In this document: positions 43,154 to 54,479 of the stretch, in pieces | Position numbering within the stretch: the first letter of the stretch is position 1 | How the letters are laid out: each line of letters begins with the position of its first letter | Assembly: GCF_013385425.1 (NCBI RefSeq) | Contig: NZ_JACAQA010000018.1 | Span: 124,001 to 188,000 of the forward strand | Length of the DNA: 64,000 bases | Source of the DNA: Pseudomonas gingeri | GTDB taxonomy: Bacteria > Pseudomonadota > Gammaproteobacteria > Pseudomonadales > Pseudomonadaceae | Direction of reading: 5' to 3' | Position numbers and translations under genes: made by a program | The notes under the pieces: generated by a model | Databases searched by the model: none | Seen by the model: the letters and a program-made list of their open reading frames with translations, nothing else | Told to the model about the DNA's origin: nothing

Positions 43154-43498
43154 TGTAATTCCCCTGGTTAATAATGTTTCACCCTCTTGTTAGTGCAAAC
43201 GACGGGTACACTCCGTCCTCCGCGCGAAGGGGTGGAAACGTAAAGCGGTAAAGGGCAGAAAGTGCCCGAAGGCAAGGACAATCTTCGCATCAGCGAAGGA
43301 GGTGGCGGGTGCAGCTGTTATTGTGATTGCCAGCACCTATATATAATTTTTTGCCCATGGCCTTCATGAACACTGATTTAAGTAGCGGTGAAAATTTCTT
43401 CACCGAGTTTTAAGTTGTGGTTCATGTTGCTCCAGACAAAAAAAGGCCTGCATCGCTGCAGGCCTTTTTCATGGGGCGCCAGGGTATTACCGGCGGAG
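43154..43498. other. intergenic gap between the OprD-type gene and tyrB
   Basis: 345 bases. It holds the terminator at 43440-43469 and the porin promoter region, which is AT-rich at 43336-43352. I see no further open frame with a Shine-Dalgarno. Confidence 0.5.
43440..43469. terminator. intrinsic terminator downstream of tyrB
   Basis: AAAAAGGCCTGCA (43440-43452), TCGC loop, TGCAGGCCTTTTT (43457-43469). Works for tyrB on the minus strand. The core GCCTGCATCGCTGCAGGC is the same as in the terminator at 32911-32936. Confidence 0.9.
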
Positions 43499-44695
43499 TC
43501 AGATCACCTGAACGATCGCCTTCACCACCGCTTCGATATTGCGCTGGTTCAACGACGCCACGCAGATACGGCCGGTATCCAGGGCATAGATGCCGAACTC
43601 GTTTTTCAGGCGGGCCACTTGCTCGACCGTCAGGCCGGAGTAGGAGAACATCCCGCGCTGGCGACCGACGAAGCTGAAGTCACGCTTGGCGCCGTACTGG
43701 GCCAGCAGGTCGACCATCTGCATGCGCATGCCGCGAATACGCAGGCGCATCTCCGCCAGCTCCGCTTCCCACTGGGCGCGCAGCTCAGGGTTGTTCAACA
43801 CCGCCGCGACGATGATCGCACCATGGGTCGGCGGGTTGGAGTAGTTGGTGCGGATCACGCGCTTGACCTGGGACAGGACGCGGGCGGTCTCTTCTTTCGA
43901 CTCACTGACGATCGACAGTGCACCAACCCGCTCGCCGTACAGCGAGAACGATTTGGAGAACGAGCTGGAGACAAAGAAGGTCAGGCCCGATTCAGCGAAC
44001 AGACGCACGGCGGCGGCGTCTTCATCAATGCCATCACCAAAACCCTGGTACGCCATATCGAGGAACGGCACCAGATCCTTGGTTTTGACGACGTTCAGTA
44101 CGTCCTGCCAGTCGGCCGGGGTCAGGTCGACACCGGTCGGGTTGTGACAGCAGGCGTGCAGCACGACGATGGACTTGGCCGGCAGCGCGTTGAGGTCTTC
44201 CAGCAGACCGGCACGGTTCACACCGTTGCTCGCGGCATCGTAATAACGATAATTCTGCACCGGGAAACCGGCGGTTTCGAACAGCGCGCGATGGTTTTCC
44301 CAGCTCGGGTCGCTGATGGCGACGGTAGCGTCCGGCAGCAGTTGCTTGAGGAAGTCCGCACCGATTTTCAGCGCACCGGTACCGCCCACCGCTTGGGTGG
44401 TGAGCACACGACCGGCGGCGATCAGCGGCGAATCCTGACCGAACAACAGGGTTTGCACGGCCTTGTCGTAGGCGGCAATACCGTCGATCGGCAAGTAGCC
44501 ACGGGAGGCATGCTGAGCCGCGCGCTGGGTTTCGGCTTCGACAACGGCCCGCAACAGTGGAATTTTCCCACTTTCGTCACAGTAAACACCCACACCCAGA
44601 TTGACCTTGTCGGTACGGGTATCGGCATTGAATGCTTCGTTGAGGCCCAGGATAGGATCGCGTGGTGCCATTTCGACAGCGGAGAACAGGCTCAT
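43499..44695 (-). CDS. tyrB: aromatic amino acid / aspartate aminotransferase
   Basis: 398 aa from ATG 44695, the standard length for class I aminotransferases. PLP Lys248 (SSSFSKSFSLYGERVG), aspartate and asparagine contacts in HNPTGVDL and LDMAYQGFGDG. Transfers amino groups between aromatic amino acids (or Asp) and 2-oxoglutarate. Divergent from uvrB, as in P. aeruginosa PA3139/PA3138. Confidence 0.92.
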   Translation of the reverse strand: MSLFSAVEMAPRDPILGLNEAFNADTRTDKVNLGVGVYCDESGKIPLLRAVVEAETQRAAQHASRGYLPIDGIAAYDKAVQTLLFGQDSPLIAAGRVLTTQAVGGTGALKIGADFLKQLLPDATVAISDPSWENHRALFETAGFPVQNYRYYDAASNGVNRAGLLEDLNALPAKSIVVLHACCHNPTGVDLTPADWQDVLNVVKTKDLVPFLDMAYQGFGDGIDEDAAAVRLFAESGLTFFVSSSFSKSFSLYGERVGALSIVSESKEETARVLSQVKRVIRTNYSNPPTHGAIIVAAVLNNPELRAQWEAELAEMRLRIRGMRMQMVDLLAQYGAKRDFSFVGRQRGMFSYSGLTVEQVARLKNEFGIYALDTGRICVASLNQRNIEAVVKAIVQVI

Positions 44696-45020
44696 TATTG
44701 CGGCGGCTCTGAATGGGGGGTGGAGGGAAGTGACAACGCTCCGGCCGATTGCACTAGAGCGGTGCACAAACGGGGAGCTAGTATAGAGGCCATCACCGGC
44801 CAGGGCGACCGACTATTGTCGGAATGTGACAAGTTTTTTGATTTATTTGCGGGACGCCCGTCCAATTGCAACAAGCTGCCCGGGTGGCGATTGCCTTGAA
44901 AGCTGTCCTCCCGGGCACCATATCCAGCATTATCATGTTTTTTCCCTACGACATCGGTCGTAAGAGGTCTTTCTCGTTTTCGCCGCGACTGTCAGGTGGG
45001 AATGAACCCAGAGGTAGGTT
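44696..45020. other. divergent promoter region of tyrB and uvrB
   Basis: 325 bases. No open reading frame of note. It contains AT-rich stretches near 44810-44850 and 44930-44945 (CATTATCATGTTTTTT) that may hold promoters. I did not find a convincing LexA box. Confidence 0.4.
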
Positions 45021-47036
<2,016 letters not shown>

Positions 47037-47057
47037 TCCTGAGACCGAGCACCGCCC

Positions 47058-47135
47058 CCTGTAGGAGCAGGGCTTGCCCGCGAAGCTTTTAGCGATCTTG
47101 CGGGCCTCTTCGCGGGCAAGCCCTGCTCCTACAGG
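47058..47135. repeat. REPIN (near-perfect 28-base arms)
   Basis: CCTGTAGGAGCAGGGCTTGCCCGCGAAG (47058-47085) and its complement (47108-47135), spaced by 22 bases, between convergent uvrB and the TauE/SafE gene. Confidence 0.9.
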
Positions 47136-47158
47136 TTCGGGGCGTATTGATGGGCGAG

Positions 47159-47968
47159 TCAGTTCAGTAACATCGCCAACAGCACCAGCGCCAGCAATCC
47201 GATGTAGATCCTGGCATGTAGCCGATCCGGAATGCGCCCGATCAACGGCGTCGCCAGGCGCATCCCCGCCAGCGATCCAAGGATCAGCACCGCGAACGCC
47301 AGCAGATCCACATACCCGGCAAACCAGGGCCCCAGCCCCAGTGGCCGGAACCCGGCCAGCGCCACATAAGTCAGGGTCCCGACCACCGCCACCGGCACGC
47401 TCAGTGGATTGGCCATGGCCGTAGCGAGGTTCATGCTCAAGCCGCTGCGTCGCAACAGCGGCACCGTCATGACGCTGCCACCGACACCGAGAAAAGTCGC
47501 CACGACACCGATCACCAACCCTCCGCCCACCGTGACAAAGGGCTTGAGCGGTTGCACCAACCCCGTCGCGCCCTGCTGCATAAACCCGTGCCGTGCCAGA
47601 CAATCGACAATGGTCAACGCCAGATAAGCGATAAAGGCCCAACGTACCGTCCCGCTGCTGACCAAACTGGCCAGCACCGCCCCCAACACCGAACCCAGCC
47701 CGATAAACCCCGCCAGCGGCCAGATATAAGCGCGCCGCAGATTTCCGGCACGCCGGTGCTTGCCCGTGGCGATCAGGGCATTGGCGATCATCACGCAGGT
47801 CGAGGTCGCCACGGCAATCTGCATCGCCGCCGTGCTGATCGCCGGGTCCGGGCTGCCGCTCAGGGCCCAGTACAACAACGGCACCACCACAAAACCGCCA
47901 CCAAAACCGAACAGCACGCTGGTCACCCCAGCCAGTCCGCCAAACAGTGCCAACAGCCCATAAAGCAT
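47159..47968 (-). CDS. TauE/SafE-family membrane permease
   Basis: 269 aa with about eight helices. Starts LYGLLALFGGLAGVTSVLFGFGGGFVVVPLL, and the second repeat starts GGGLVIGVVATFLGVGGSVMTVPLL, the TauE duplicated signature. The frame also allows a GTG one codon earlier; AAAGGA precedes both. Exports sulfite or organosulfonates or other anions; substrate unknown. Divergent from the AraC gene. Confidence 0.85.
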   Translation of the reverse strand: MLYGLLALFGGLAGVTSVLFGFGGGFVVVPLLYWALSGSPDPAISTAAMQIAVATSTCVMIANALIATGKHRRAGNLRRAYIWPLAGFIGLGSVLGAVLASLVSSGTVRWAFIAYLALTIVDCLARHGFMQQGATGLVQPLKPFVTVGGGLVIGVVATFLGVGGSVMTVPLLRRSGLSMNLATAMANPLSVPVAVVGTLTYVALAGFRPLGLGPWFAGYVDLLAFAVLILGSLAGMRLATPLIGRIPDRLHARIYIGLLALVLLAMLLN

Positions 47969-48078
47969 CACGTCGGGTCCTTTCAGAAAGAGAGAACCCC
48001 AACCTTAAGCAGCTGACACTTGGCGCGCTTGCGCAAGTCCGTCAATACTGTTTGCGTTTCGGCCAGACAGACCCTGCC

Positions 48079-48855
48079 ATGCGCAACACGTCCCTCGCTC
48101 AGTTCGATCACCTGCCCCAGGCCGTGATCGCCATCGGCACCGATTACCCCCACGGGCACCTGCTGGCCCGCCACCAGCACCGTCGGGCGCAATTGCTCTA
48201 TGGCGCCACGGGGGTGATGCATGTGCTCACCGATGGCGGCAACTGGATCGTCCCGCCGCAACGCGCGGTGTGGATTCCTCCCGGCGTGCCCCATCAGGTG
48301 CTGATGCTCGGTGTCAGCACCCGCAGCCTGTATATCGAGCCCGATGCCGTCGGCGAGATGAGCCAAGCCTGCCAGGTACTGGAAGTCTCGGCGTTACTGC
48401 GGCAGTTGCTGATCGCCGCCGTCGACATGCCGGTGGACTACGACCCACAGGGCCGCGATGGCGCGCTGATCACCCTGTTGCTGCATGAGTTGGCCCGCGC
48501 CCACAGCCTGCCTCTGCATATCCCCCTGCCCCAGGACCCGCGCCTGCTGCCGCTGTGCCAGGCCTTCGTCGGGCAACCGGACATCCGCCAGTCCCCCCGG
48601 GCCTGGGCGGACCGCCTGCACCTGAGCCTGCGCAGCTTCGGGCGCCTGTTCCAGGACCAGACCGTCCTGAGCTTTTCCCAATGGCGACAACGGGTCTGCG
48701 TGGTCCTGGCCCTGGCCCGGTTGAGTCAAGGCGAGTCGGTCACGCGGATTGCCCTGGATTTCGGCTACCAGAGCCCGGCGGCGTTTTCGACCATGTTCCG
48801 CCGAGTTCTCGGCCGATCTCCGAGCAGTTTCCTGCAGACTTCGGATACCTTATGA
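48079..48855 (+). CDS. AraC-family regulator with cupin N-terminus
   Basis: 258 aa from ATG 48079. N-terminal cupin-like effector domain (HGHLLARHQHRRAQLLYGATGVMHVLTDGGNWIVPPQ) and C-terminal double HTH (ADRLHLSLRSFGRLFQDQT; VTRIALDFGYQSPAAFSTMFRRVLG). The frame is open from 47947, but the first 44 residues look unnatural. It overlaps an in-frame ATG of the codA frame (48852) at its stop; the working codA start is 48882. It may control the divergent TauE gene or codA. Confidence 0.82.
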   Translation: MRNTSLAQFDHLPQAVIAIGTDYPHGHLLARHQHRRAQLLYGATGVMHVLTDGGNWIVPPQRAVWIPPGVPHQVLMLGVSTRSLYIEPDAVGEMSQACQVLEVSALLRQLLIAAVDMPVDYDPQGRDGALITLLLHELARAHSLPLHIPLPQDPRLLPLCQAFVGQPDIRQSPRAWADRLHLSLRSFGRLFQDQTVLSFSQWRQRVCVVLALARLSQGESVTRIALDFGYQSPAAFSTMFRRVLGRSPSSFLQTSDTL

Positions 48856-48881
48856 CGACACGTACGACAAGGACCCCGCCC

Positions 48882-50126
48882 ATGCATATCCTCAACGCCA
48901 AGCTGCGTCACCGCGAAGGCCTGTATGACCTGCACCTGGAACACGCACGGATCGCGAGCATCACCCCGCAAACCGGCCCGTTGAGCGCCGGCCCAGATGA
49001 TCTCGACGCCCAGGGCAACCTGGTGGTCCCGCCTTTCGTCGAACCGCATATCCACCTCGACGCCACCCTCACCGCCGGCGAGCCACGCTGGAACATGAGC
49101 GGCACCCTGTTCGAAGGCATCGAGTGCTGGGGCGAACGCAAGGCGACCATCACCCATGAAGACACCAAGACCCGCGCGAAGAAAACCATTCGCAGCCTCG
49201 CCGCCCATGGCATCCAGCATGTGCGGACCCATGTCGACGTCACCGATCCGCAGCTGACCGCGCTCAAGGCCATGCTCGAAGTGCGCGAGGAAAGCCGGCA
49301 CCTGATCGACCTGCAGATCGTGGCGTTTCCCCAGGAAGGCATCGAGTCCTATCGCAATGGCCGGGAACTGATGGTCGAGGCGATCAATCTCGGTGCCGAC
49401 GTGGTGGGCGGCATCCCGCACTTCGAATACACCCGGGACCAGGGCGTGTCCTCAGTGAAGTTCCTGATGGACCTGGCGGAAAAAACCGGCTGCCTGGTGG
49501 ACGTGCATTGCGACGAAACCGACGATCCGCACTCGCGTTTCCTTGAAGTGCTGGCCGAAGAAGCCCGCAGCCGCGACATGGGTTCACGGGTGACCGCCAG
49601 CCACACCACGGCCATGGGCTCCTACGACAATGCCTACTGCGCCAAGCTGTTCCGTTTGCTGAAAGCCTCGGGGATCAGTTTTGTCTCCTGCCCCACCGAG
49701 AGCATTCACTTGCAGGGCCGCTTCGATAACTTTCCGAAGCGGCGGGGCGTGACCCGGGTGGGCGAGTTGCTGGACGCCGGGATGAATGTCTGTTTCGGCC
49801 AGGACTCCATCGTCGACCCCTGGTACCCCTTGGGCAACGGCAATATCCTGCGGGTGCTGGAGGCCGGGCTGCATATCTGCCATATGCTCGGTTATCGCAA
49901 TCTGCAAAGCGCGCTGGACCTGGTCACCGACAACAGTGCCAAGGCCATGGCCCTGGGTGAACGCTACGGGCTGGAAGTCGGACGCCCGGCCAACTTGCTG
50001 ATCCTCTCGGCCGACAGCGACTACGAGATGATCCGCAGCCAGGGACTGCCGCTGTATTCGATCCGTGACGGCAAGGTCCTGGTGAAACGCCAGCCGGCAC
50101 AGTTGCAGTGGCAGGACCCGGTATGA
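48882..50126 (+). CDS. codA: cytosine deaminase
   Basis: 414 aa, cytosolic, amidohydrolase superfamily. Metal ligands His56 and His58 (EPHIHLDATLTAG), catalytic Glu and His in VDVHCDETDDPHSR, substrate-recognition HTTAMGSYDNAYCAKL, and Asp in CFGQDSIVDPWYPLGNGN, all as in E. coli CodA. AAGGA lies about 9 bases before ATG 48882. Converts cytosine to uracil; also acts on 5-fluorocytosine in the family. No CodB permease is adjacent. Its stop overlaps the next start by 4 bases. Confidence 0.92.
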   Translation: MHILNAKLRHREGLYDLHLEHARIASITPQTGPLSAGPDDLDAQGNLVVPPFVEPHIHLDATLTAGEPRWNMSGTLFEGIECWGERKATITHEDTKTRAKKTIRSLAAHGIQHVRTHVDVTDPQLTALKAMLEVREESRHLIDLQIVAFPQEGIESYRNGRELMVEAINLGADVVGGIPHFEYTRDQGVSSVKFLMDLAEKTGCLVDVHCDETDDPHSRFLEVLAEEARSRDMGSRVTASHTTAMGSYDNAYCAKLFRLLKASGISFVSCPTESIHLQGRFDNFPKRRGVTRVGELLDAGMNVCFGQDSIVDPWYPLGNGNILRVLEAGLHICHMLGYRNLQSALDLVTDNSAKAMALGERYGLEVGRPANLLILSADSDYEMIRSQGLPLYSIRDGKVLVKRQPAQLQWQDPV

Positions 50127-51094
50127 AATTCGACAAGGCCTACTGCATCAGCCTCGACGAAAAACTGACGATCTATGACGTCCGCGATCTGAACTTCGAC
50201 GAGACGGTGGAGTTCGATTCCAGCCGGGAAAGCTTCCAGTGCCCGAACGATGCCTGCCGCGCGGCGTTCGACAGCAGCAACCGGCTGACCACCTACAACG
50301 CCAGCAACCCACGCTTCAAACGCACCCCGCATTTCAAGAACATGCCCAGTACCCGGCACCTGGCGGACTGCCCGTACCTGAGCGCGGAAACCGCACCGAG
50401 CGGGCTCGATGGGGAACAGCCGCCGGACGATATCGAAGGCGAACAGAACTTCCCCGTCGAGCTGCTGCTGACCCGCCGCACCTATGCCCGCAAGACGCCG
50501 GCCAGCGTCGACACCCGACCAGCGCAACCAATAGCGGAACCGACGCCAGTCATCATCGATACTCCCGCCGTCCAGGAAACCAAGGCCCCACCGAACCGCA
50601 CCAGCGTGTTCGCCCATCCGGTGGAGTGCTTCGTCTCCAACCACGCCAACAAGGACCTGCTCAAACGCATGCCCCTGACCATTGGCGACCTGACCCTGAA
50701 CTACAACACCTTCTTCAAGAAGGTCGAATACTGCCAGGACCGCCAGGGCCTGATCTACTGGGGAAAAATAAAGGAAATCAAGGACTACAAGACCAGCTTC
50801 AGCGTGGTTTTCGACAAACCGGTGTGGGCCGACAAGAAGCGCTACTCGATCAATGTCTACCTGAGCAAAAGCCTGATCGAGAACTACCGCCAGCGCACGG
50901 TGTTCCTGGAAGAGATCAAGAGTGTCATCGACCAGGCTGAAGACCTGTATTGCTTCTTCTACGGTGTCACGCCGCAATTGAAGCAAGTGCCGAGCAAGAA
51001 GAACCCGGACCAGACCTTCAGCGTGTTCAGTTGTGAAATCGACAACCTGGATCACTTCCTGATTCGCCAGGCGCCAGGACTTGATGCCCCTTGA
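50123..51094 (+). CDS. hypothetical protein with CoiA-like zinc-finger N-terminus
   Basis: 323 aa, starting in the codA stop (ATGA overlap). Residues 40-83 hold Cys40-x4-Cys45, His70 and His79-x3-Cys83 (SFQCPNDACRAAF, RTPHFKNM, RHLADCPY), the C-C-H-C layout seen at the N-terminus of competence CoiA-like proteins. A variable linker (90-165) leads into a C-terminal all-alpha/beta domain (FAHPVECFVSNHANKDLL; YNTFFKKVEYCQDRQGLIYWGKI). No membrane segments. Function unknown; coupling to codA may be incidental. Confidence 0.72.
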   Translation: MKFDKAYCISLDEKLTIYDVRDLNFDETVEFDSSRESFQCPNDACRAAFDSSNRLTTYNASNPRFKRTPHFKNMPSTRHLADCPYLSAETAPSGLDGEQPPDDIEGEQNFPVELLLTRRTYARKTPASVDTRPAQPIAEPTPVIIDTPAVQETKAPPNRTSVFAHPVECFVSNHANKDLLKRMPLTIGDLTLNYNTFFKKVEYCQDRQGLIYWGKIKEIKDYKTSFSVVFDKPVWADKKRYSINVYLSKSLIENYRQRTVFLEEIKSVIDQAEDLYCFFYGVTPQLKQVPSKKNPDQTFSVFSCEIDNLDHFLIRQAPGLDAP

Positions 51095-51100
51095 ACCGGC

Positions 51101-51691
51101 TCAATCCGCCGCGCCGGTGCGCGCGGTCGAGGCACCGGCCCACTGGTAGGTCTTGTGGGCCGCACATCGGGTGTCACTGGCCACCGAGCGGTCGAACACG
51201 AACTCGAAGGTCACCGCGCCCTGATAATCCGTGCGGACGATCCGGTTGACGTCCAGCAGGTGCCAGCTGCCATCCTGGCGCAAGGAGTCCGGCGAACGGT
51301 ATTGGTCGCTGGCCCTGGTCACCCCCTGCTTGTTCAGGGTGTCCAGGTGAAAGTTGATATTGGCCTTGTTGCCGCCACCCTGGCCGCTGCTGCGGACAAT
51401 CCGGTAGCGCACCGTACTGACATCGAAGTAAGCCGTGCTGCCGGCGGAGGCGAACACCACCCTCGCCTCGAGTTCGCCCCTGAAGCGGCCCACCGAGCAT
51501 GAAAAATAGTCGGTTCGACTGCCCTCCAGTAGTTCCGCCGGGCTGGACTCAACCGCATCGGTAGTGCTGGAGGAAACCACTTTCTTATCGCTGATGGCCG
51601 GCTCGGGCACCGCCTGAGCGCACGTGGAGGCGGTGCTGAACACCAGCCCGGCACACACCAGCGCGCTGAATAAACCTTTGATTGCTCTCAT
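51101..51691 (-). CDS. secreted protein of unknown function
   Basis: 196 aa. Signal peptide (GLFSALVCAGLVFSTASTCAQA) and a beta-rich domain with VASDTRCAAHKTYQW, an Arg/Lys-rich centre and a Cys pair (FSCSVGRF and DTRCAA) that could form a disulfide. AGGGAATTTACG precedes the ATG. Not recognised. It is convergent with the preceding gene (6-base gap). Confidence 0.75.
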   Translation of the reverse strand: MRAIKGLFSALVCAGLVFSTASTCAQAVPEPAISDKKVVSSSTTDAVESSPAELLEGSRTDYFSCSVGRFRGELEARVVFASAGSTAYFDVSTVRYRIVRSSGQGGGNKANINFHLDTLNKQGVTRASDQYRSPDSLRQDGSWHLLDVNRIVRTDYQGAVTFEFVFDRSVASDTRCAAHKTYQWAGASTARTGAAD

Positions 51692-51863
51692 CGTAAATTC
51701 CCTTTAAACGAGTCGGAAATTCGGACCCGTTCTCACGGGCCGACCAGGGCAAGGCGCTCGTCGGCCTTCCACCCTGTCGACTCATCAAGCCAAAACCGCC
51801 AGGGTCGGACAAGGGCCGAACAGGCCTGCGCAGGGCGGGCTTTTTCTGGTCTCGATGTCGGCC

Positions 51864-52856
51864 TCAGGATTGACGCCGGGCCGCGCCAAACAGGTGGACA
51901 CTCTGCAACTCGTCGTCCAGGGCCACCAGACGGATCGGCGCCGTGCCGCCCGGCATGCCGACCCGGACTTCGCCAGCCTCGACCCAACCGACCCGCCAGG
52001 CCGCACAGGCCACCGCGCTGGCACTGGTGCCGGAAGACGCCGTCGGTCCTTCACCGCGCTCGAACACCCGGGCCTGCAATTGTCCCGGCGCCACCCAGGT
52101 TGCCCATTGCAGATTCACTCCCGCCGGACAGGGTTCGCCGGCACCGGTCGGTGGGGCAAAGGCGATGCGGGTCAGGCCAGGCTCCAGGGCCGACTCGCCC
52201 ATTTGTGCGTTGCTCGGTAGCAACGTCGGCTCGTCGACCAGGGTGACGCAATGCGGATTGCCGATACGCACAAACTGGCTGCGCTGCCAGCCGGCGTTCA
52301 AACTCGACAACTGTGCGACATGGCTCAACTGGCGGCCATTCAACTGCGCCTCACCGACACGCCGGGCAGACACTGCCTCCGGGCCGAACGCCGGTTTCCC
52401 CAGGTCCAGCCAGAACCCCTGTTGATCCTCGACCTGCGCCGGCTCGACCAAGGTGGCGACCGGAGAGAGGCCCCCCGGCTGATCGTGATGAACCCGCAAC
52501 AGACAAGCGCCCTGAACCGGCATCAAGCCCTGCTCGGTCAGCGCCTGGGCGAAAATCGTCAAGCCGTTGCCGCTGCGCTCGGCCAGGGTGCCGTCGGTAT
52601 TGATAATCAACAGGTCGAACGGCGCTTCGCTCTGGAACGGCCCGACCAGCAGGCCATCGGAACGATGGTGTTTGCCACCTCGCGCAGGCACCTGCCCTCC
52701 CCAGCCACAAAGTGCCTCCACCGCCTCAAGCGCCCAGTCCTGGCGTGACAGCGCCGCCTGCGCGGCATTCGTCGGCACATCCAGACCCAATGCCCGCACT
52801 TCCCCAGGACTGGCCACGGCATAGATATTCCCGCGCGCATCGTAAAACGTTGGCAT
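51864..52856 (-). CDS. DapF-fold protein with both catalytic Cys replaced by Ser
   Basis: 330 aa from ATG 52856, with GGAGAGG 5 bases upstream. The two-domain diaminopimelate epimerase fold is recognisable: ERSGNGLTIFAQAL (Ser95 where DapF has Cys in CGNG), FVRIGNPHCVTLVD, and ERGEGPTASSGTSASAVACAAW (Ser275 in place of Cys in ACGTG). It cannot use the DapF two-thiol mechanism. It may be an isomerase (PhzF-like) or an inactive paralog. Not part of a lysine operon here. The nearest Pseudomonas equivalents, if any, were not identified. Confidence 0.8.
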   Translation of the reverse strand: MPTFYDARGNIYAVASPGEVRALGLDVPTNAAQAALSRQDWALEAVEALCGWGGQVPARGGKHHRSDGLLVGPFQSEAPFDLLIINTDGTLAERSGNGLTIFAQALTEQGLMPVQGACLLRVHHDQPGGLSPVATLVEPAQVEDQQGFWLDLGKPAFGPEAVSARRVGEAQLNGRQLSHVAQLSSLNAGWQRSQFVRIGNPHCVTLVDEPTLLPSNAQMGESALEPGLTRIAFAPPTGAGEPCPAGVNLQWATWVAPGQLQARVFERGEGPTASSGTSASAVACAAWRVGWVEAGEVRVGMPGGTAPIRLVALDDELQSVHLFGAARRQS

Positions 52857-53009
52857 GCAGCCTCTCCGCAATTCTGCTTTCAGACCCGCCACTCTAGTGG
52901 CAAAACCTCGCTTCCCGGGAGCATTTTCCAACGGATTGGCTAGGTGTCCACCCGTCGATATCCTGCTGACGTCGACGCGCGAACCCTACTTTTTCACGGA
53001 GGACAGAGC

Positions 53010-53095
53010 ATGAACAGCAAGGCCTCCGTAGCGTGTTGCAAGTACGCGTCGACGGCGAGCAGATCGTCGCCGTGACCCTGTTCAGCCCCGAATAG
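53010..53095 (+). other. short frame with SD, possible gene remnant
   Basis: GGAGGACAGAGC precedes an ATG at 53010 that reads 21 codons to TGA 53075. A second frame (…SVLQVRVDGEQIVAV…) runs to TAG 53095 and looks like a TOBE-like fragment. The two could be the halves of one frameshifted or truncated gene. The rest of the gap (52857-53098) has no clear feature. Confidence 0.3.
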
Positions 53096-53098
53096 GCC

Positions 53099-54451
53099 TC
53101 AGCGCACCAGGCACGGGCGCTTGTTGTTGAACGACCAGCCGGGAATCAGGAACTGCATCGCCACGGCGTCATCGCGGGCACCGAGGCCCATGTTCTTGTA
53201 GCACTCATGGGCCTTGGCCACCGCGTCCATATCCAGTTCGATGCCCAACCCCGGCTTTTGCGGAACCTGGATAAAACCGTCGACGATCTGCAGCGGATCC
53301 CGGGTCAGGCCCTGACCGTCCTGCCAGATCCAGTGGGTGTCGATGGCAGTGATCTCACCCGGCGCGGCAGCGGCGACATGGGTGAACATCGCCAGGGAAA
53401 TATCGAAGTGGTTGTTGGAGTGCGACCCCCAGGTCAGCCCCCATTCATGGCACATCTGCGCGACCCGAACCGAGCCCTGCATGGTCCAGAAATGCGGATC
53501 GGCCAGGGGAATATCGACGGCATGCAACTGAATCGCATGGCCCATTTCCCGCCAGTCGGTGGCGATCATATTGGTCGCCGTCGGCAGGCCCGTGGCCCGG
53601 CGGAACTCGGCCATGACTTCACGACCCGAATAGCCGTTCTCGGCACCGCAAGGGTCCTCGGCATAGGCCAGCACATGATGCTGATCACGGCACAGGGCGA
53701 TGGCTTCCTTCAGCGACCAGGCGCCGTTGGGGTCAAGGGTGATCCGTGCCAGGGGGAAGCGCTCGGCCAGCGCCGTGACCGCTTCGATTTCCGCCGCGCC
53801 ACTGAGCACGCCGCCCTTGAGTTTGAAGTCATTGAAGCCGTAGCGCGCCTGGGCGGCTTCAGCCAGCTTGACGATAGCTTCGGGGGTCATCGCCTCTTCA
53901 TGACGCAGGCGGAACCAGGCGTCATCCGCCTCGGCTTCGTGACGGTAGGCCAGGTCGGTCTTGCCGCGATCACCGATATAGAACAGGTAACCCAACACCT
54001 TCACCGCATCACGCTGTTGCCCCTCGCCCAGCAAGGCTGCCACGGGTACGCCGAGGAACTGACCGAGCAGGTCGAGCAGCGCGGCTTCCAGTGCCGTCAC
54101 CGCATGGATGGTGATCCGCAGGTCGAAAGTCTGCTGGCCACGACCGCCGGCATCGCGTTCGGCGAACGTGCGGCGCACCTCGTTGAGCAGCTTCTGGTAG
54201 TTGCCGATGGACTGCCCCAGCAACAGCGAGCGGGCGTCCTCCAGGGTCGCGCGGATACGTTCGCCTCCCGGCACTTCACCGACGCCGGTGCGGCCGCTGC
54301 TGTCGGTGATGATCACGATATTGCGGGTGAAAAACGGGCCGTGGGCACCGCTCAGGTTCAGCAACATGCTGTCGTGGCCGGCCACCGGGATGACCTGCAA
54401 GCCAGTGATGACGGGGGCCTGGCCGGCCGCGTGGAGAGTGTTTGTCGTCAT
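53099..54451 (-). CDS. gudD: glucarate dehydratase
   Basis: 450 aa, enolase superfamily. N-terminal capping domain (VITGLQVIPVAGHDSMLLNLSGAHGPFFTRNIVII), KxK motif FKLKGG, metal site around RITLDPNGAW and LAYAEDPCG, and a His-containing WGSHSNNHFDISLAM. Converts D-glucarate (or L-idarate) to 5-keto-4-deoxy-D-glucarate. Probable operon with gudP 29 bases upstream. Confidence 0.95.
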   Translation of the reverse strand: MTTNTLHAAGQAPVITGLQVIPVAGHDSMLLNLSGAHGPFFTRNIVIITDSSGRTGVGEVPGGERIRATLEDARSLLLGQSIGNYQKLLNEVRRTFAERDAGGRGQQTFDLRITIHAVTALEAALLDLLGQFLGVPVAALLGEGQQRDAVKVLGYLFYIGDRGKTDLAYRHEAEADDAWFRLRHEEAMTPEAIVKLAEAAQARYGFNDFKLKGGVLSGAAEIEAVTALAERFPLARITLDPNGAWSLKEAIALCRDQHHVLAYAEDPCGAENGYSGREVMAEFRRATGLPTATNMIATDWREMGHAIQLHAVDIPLADPHFWTMQGSVRVAQMCHEWGLTWGSHSNNHFDISLAMFTHVAAAAPGEITAIDTHWIWQDGQGLTRDPLQIVDGFIQVPQKPGLGIELDMDAVAKAHECYKNMGLGARDDAVAMQFLIPGWSFNNKRPCLVR

Positions 54452-54479
54452 GATTCGTACCTGTGTTCAACCGCAGTCT

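Noticed and set aside
44696..45020. LexA box upstream of uvrB
   Set aside because: No CTGT-N8-ACAG sequence found in the gap.
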